Source of the DNA: an uncultured Clostridia bacterium
GTDB lineage: Bacteria; Bacillota; Clostridia; Lachnospirales; Lachnospiraceae
Length of the DNA stretch: 7,951 bases
Direction: 5' to 3'
NCBI GenBank assembly: GCA_945622055.1
Contig: CALZBV010000115.1
Location: 1-7,951, forward strand
Positions 6,416 through 7,951 of this stretch are shown one piece after another (positions within the stretch are counted from its first letter, which is position 1; each line of letters starts with the position of its first letter). The notes under the pieces are model-generated. The model saw only the letters and a program-made list of their open reading frames with translations. It made no database searches and was not told where the DNA came from. The translations under genes and the position numbers were made by a program.

Positions 6416-6444
6416 AGTAAATCCTCCCATTTCACTATCGAAAT

Positions 6445-6473
6445 AATATATGATATGTGGTTTGCATTGTGAA
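6445..6473 (-). promoter_or_regulatory. Promoter for cysK
   Basis: On the minus strand TTCACA (6473-6468) and TATATT (6450-6445) are spaced by 17 bases. Transcription would start near 6438, leaving a leader of about 23 bases that holds the GGGAGGA ribosome site (6430-6424). Confidence 0.55.
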
Positions 6474-6512
6474 CATTGTCTTCTCTTGAAGTATCTCATA
6501 ATTCACTTCTTT

Positions 6513-6590
6513 TCAAGCATCCACTTCAGGTAAATGCCGTATCCGGGAAAAGAAATCTCCCTTTGAAAAGTATATCATAGTATCGGCATA
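6513..6590 (-). pseudogene. Possible 3' end of a host gene cut by the insertion element
   Basis: Next to the predicted element end there is an open frame of 25 codons (beginning YADTMIYFSKGD and ending RHLPEVDA) that closes with TGA at 6515-6513, about 40 bases before the cysK -35 box. Its place and orientation suit the last codons of a gene that once preceded cysK and was interrupted by the element. The rest would lie beyond the element, outside the window. No family is recognised, and a frame this short may be open by chance. Confidence 0.3.
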
Positions 6591-6790
6591 CTGACTGCTC
6601 CCACGAGCAAGCCCGTGGGGTTCTGATTACCAAGTGTAGCTTATAATCGTACATCATTTTCAGACTTTGGAGTTACAAGTGTAAGTCTATTTGAATCAGG
6701 ACTTTTATTACCAAGCAATCCAACGACTACATTAGCGGTAAATTTCTATCTTTCGATAAGGAAGTACAGTCAGTCTCCCTGATATTAAGT
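6591..6790 (-). ncRNA. Predicted omega RNA / right-end RNA of the IS605-type element
   Basis: This 200-base non-coding stretch lies directly 3' of tnpB, where such elements encode the RNA that guides TnpB. In RNA orientation it contains a GAAA-capped hairpin (stem 6755-6758 with 6747-6750), a 6-bp hairpin AGACTT/AAGTCT (6683-6688 with 6662-6667) enclosing TTAC-ACTT-GTAA, two copies of CTTGGTAAT (6715-6707 and 6634-6626), and a terminal CCCACG/CGTGGG hairpin (6619-6600). The guide would be read from the flank below about 6591. Both boundaries are estimates, and the function is inferred from the position and folding. Confidence 0.55.
6600..6619. repeat. Subterminal hairpin of the element, CCCACG-N8-CGTGGG
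   Basis: A perfect 6-bp stem with an 8-base loop (6606-6613), about 10 bases inside the estimated right end. IS605-family transposases recognise such subterminal hairpins in single-stranded DNA, and the same sequence forms the last stem of the omega RNA before the guide. Confidence 0.65.
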
Positions 6791-6792
6791 TG

Positions 6793-7951
6793 TTAAGCTA
6801 TTTTAATTCCACTGTTCAATATTCTAATCTTATTAGCCTTAATCCATGCGATTAGGGCTTTTTCTTTATTGTAGTATTTCTCAAATTCTTTAATGCATTT
6901 ATCCTTATCTATATTCTGCGTCGCATAATCGTAGCAGTATAGCAGGAATGATGAATACCAATCTCGTTGCACTTCAGTTCCATCCCGAAGTTTAAATACC
7001 CTGTCAGACAGTTTCTTTTTGATATACTCATCTGCTGTATGGTCGTACTGTGATGCTCTGTAGTTATTAGGCACTTCTATATATGTACCGCCTGTGACTT
7101 TGAATTTTTTCTCTATTGCAGTCTGAAAACCAGAAGGACATCTATTCTTTATAGATTTACCAAAACGCTTTTTCTTGTTAAATTTACCTTTATTGTTTTT
7201 AGTAGTTTCTTTAGTCCGTCTCATGAGCTTACTTGCATTTTTAGGTTCAGTTATAAAGGTATCTCCAAGACTTCGCAAGCGGTTGGCATCCTCACTTATT
7301 GCAAGTTGCCTATTCACTGCATTGATACGACATAATTCAGAATGTTTGGCTTTTAATTTCTTATATCTGTTAGAATACTTCCAACTTTTGTGACCTTTTT
7401 TAACAGTACCGTCTTCATTATAATTTTGTGGATTAGTCGCACGTCTCGACCTGTCCATTGCACGGTAAAGCAGACGTTCCTTTCTTTCGGAAGTCTGAAT
7501 ACTATTGCCACGTTCAGACAGATTTTTCAATCCGACTTCCGTATCAGATGTATAAGCTACTGTCTGAGTGCCAATATCAGCTCCTATCATTCCTTCACCG
7601 TATTTGTGTCGAGGATTACCATGCTTATCATATTTAGGCTTTGCTTTGCCTTCTATGGTCAGATGCAGATATATTCTGTATCTACCTCTTATCATTTTAG
7701 GTACAAGCATTGCATAGCAAGGTCTGTATGTGTCTATGCAATAAACATCCTCTATAAGAGTATTAACCGCTTTTTCGTCCATAATCTCAGGTTCGGCAAG
7801 ATATGACAGGATTGCGTTTACTTCGTCCTGCCTAAACCTGTCATCTATTTGTAATCCAAAAGCAGTCTTTCCAAGTTTAAATTGCAATTTATTATCCTTT
7901 ACAGACATTGGAATACCACGATTGATCTGTTTTGCACGAATGCAAGGCAGT
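6793..7951 (-). CDS. tnpB: TnpB-family RNA-guided nuclease, zinc-finger-less; N-terminus beyond right edge
   Basis: The frame stays open to the window edge (codons LPCIRAKQINRGIP precede the ATG at 7908), so that ATG is internal and the true start is outside. Residues below are counted from it. RuvC motif I is GADIGTQTVAY with Asp111, motif II is TFITEPKNA with Glu221, and motif III is VQRDWYSSF with Asp316, so the catalytic triad appears complete. A Lys/Arg-rich region (about 140-190 and 230-255) fits RNA binding. Between motifs II and III canonical TnpB has two CxxC pairs of a zinc finger; here SQYDHTADEYIKKKL and FKLRDGTEV replace them without cysteines. The C-terminus ends in IRILNSGIKIA. 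The family cuts DNA matching the guide of the omega RNA, which promotes retention of the element. Older annotation calls it a transposase, but it does not transpose by itself. Confidence 0.88.
   Translation of the reverse strand, partial: LPCIRAKQINRGIPMSVKDNKLQFKLGKTAFGLQIDDRFRQDEVNAILSYLAEPEIMDEKAVNTLIEDVYCIDTYRPCYAMLVPKMIRGRYRIYLHLTIEGKAKPKYDKHGNPRHKYGEGMIGADIGTQTVAYTSDTEVGLKNLSERGNSIQTSERKERLLYRAMDRSRRATNPQNYNEDGTVKKGHKSWKYSNRYKKLKAKHSELCRINAVNRQLAISEDANRLRSLGDTFITEPKNASKLMRRTKETTKNNKGKFNKKKRFGKSIKNRCPSGFQTAIEKKFKVTGGTYIEVPNNYRASQYDHTADEYIKKKLSDRVFKLRDGTEVQRDWYSSFLLYCYDYATQNIDKDKCIKEFEKYYNKEKALIAWIKANKIRILNSGIKIA

Larger units (their letters stand above)
6591..7951 (-). mobile_element. 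IS200/IS605-type element, right part (left part outside window)
   Basis: The element consists of a tnpB gene and a structured right end with a subterminal hairpin, as in IS605-family elements, which lack terminal inverted repeats. The right end is placed near 6591, just past the hairpin; the error may be 10-15 bases. No tnpA is visible in the window. It might lie to the right, or the element may be a tnpB-only type mobilised from elsewhere. The A/T-richer composition of tnpB compared with cysK supports separate origin. Confidence 0.7.

Noticed and set aside
6416..6499. Upstream in-frame start for cysteine synthase at 6499
   Set aside because: The extra 28 residues cover the promoter and ribosome site and have no match to the family N-terminus, which begins properly at 6415.
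6626..6717. CRISPR-like direct repeats (ATTACCAAG twice, plus a related TTACAAGTG)
   Set aside because: The copies are short, irregularly spaced and lie within the structured right end of the insertion element, where they are better explained as parts of the guide RNA fold.
7390..7806. Plus-strand open frame of 138 codons
   Set aside because: It is antisense to tnpB and shows no protein-like features; the RuvC motifs establish the minus strand as coding.

Overview
The window looks like chromosomal DNA of a Gram-positive Clostridia-type bacterium, most likely a gut Lachnospiraceae relative. The signs are strong AGGAGG-type ribosome sites, sigma-A-like promoters (TTGACA-N17-TATAAT type), moderate GC, II-type lipoprotein signals, a BlaI/BlaR1-like pair, and an IS200/IS605-type TnpB of the kind common in that group. 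This assignment comes from sequence style and gene families; no database search was run.

Layout. (a) 1-1689, minus strand: a two-gene lipoprotein operon, with an extracellular solute-binding lipoprotein (181-1689) followed by a second lipoprotein that leaves the window at base 1. (b) 1690-1888: a divergent control region with one good promoter for each direction and a perfect CTGTAT-N5-ATACAG dyad in the lipoprotein leader. (c) 1889-3696, plus strand: a tight three-gene operon of a BlaI/MecI-type repressor, a BlaR1-like M56 membrane metalloprotease without a penicillin-binding sensor domain, and a 78-residue secreted peptide rich in Trp and Tyr. (d) 3716-3744: a perfect 13-bp hairpin between convergent genes. 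(e) 3753-5267, minus strand: an orphan methyl-accepting chemotaxis-type transducer with a six-helix membrane sensor, preceded by a promoter, a 19-bp palindrome and a possible relic of a RhuM-like gene. (f) 5513-6415, minus strand: an O-acetylserine-dependent cysteine synthase with its own promoter. (g) 6591-7951, minus strand: the right part of an IS605-type element. It holds a TnpB gene that is open to the window edge and, downstream of it, a structured stretch that looks like the omega (right-end) RNA. The element appears to sit just inside the 3' end of a host gene lying upstream of cysK.

The most interesting block is (a)-(c). The simplest model is an envelope-sensing switch: the M56 protease perceives an extracellular condition or the small peptide and inactivates the BlaI-like repressor, and this changes expression of its own operon and possibly of the divergent lipoproteins. 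The gene order and protein features are read from the sequence; the regulatory link is inference. The second point of interest is the TnpB, which keeps the three RuvC acidic residues but lacks the usual zinc-finger cysteines.
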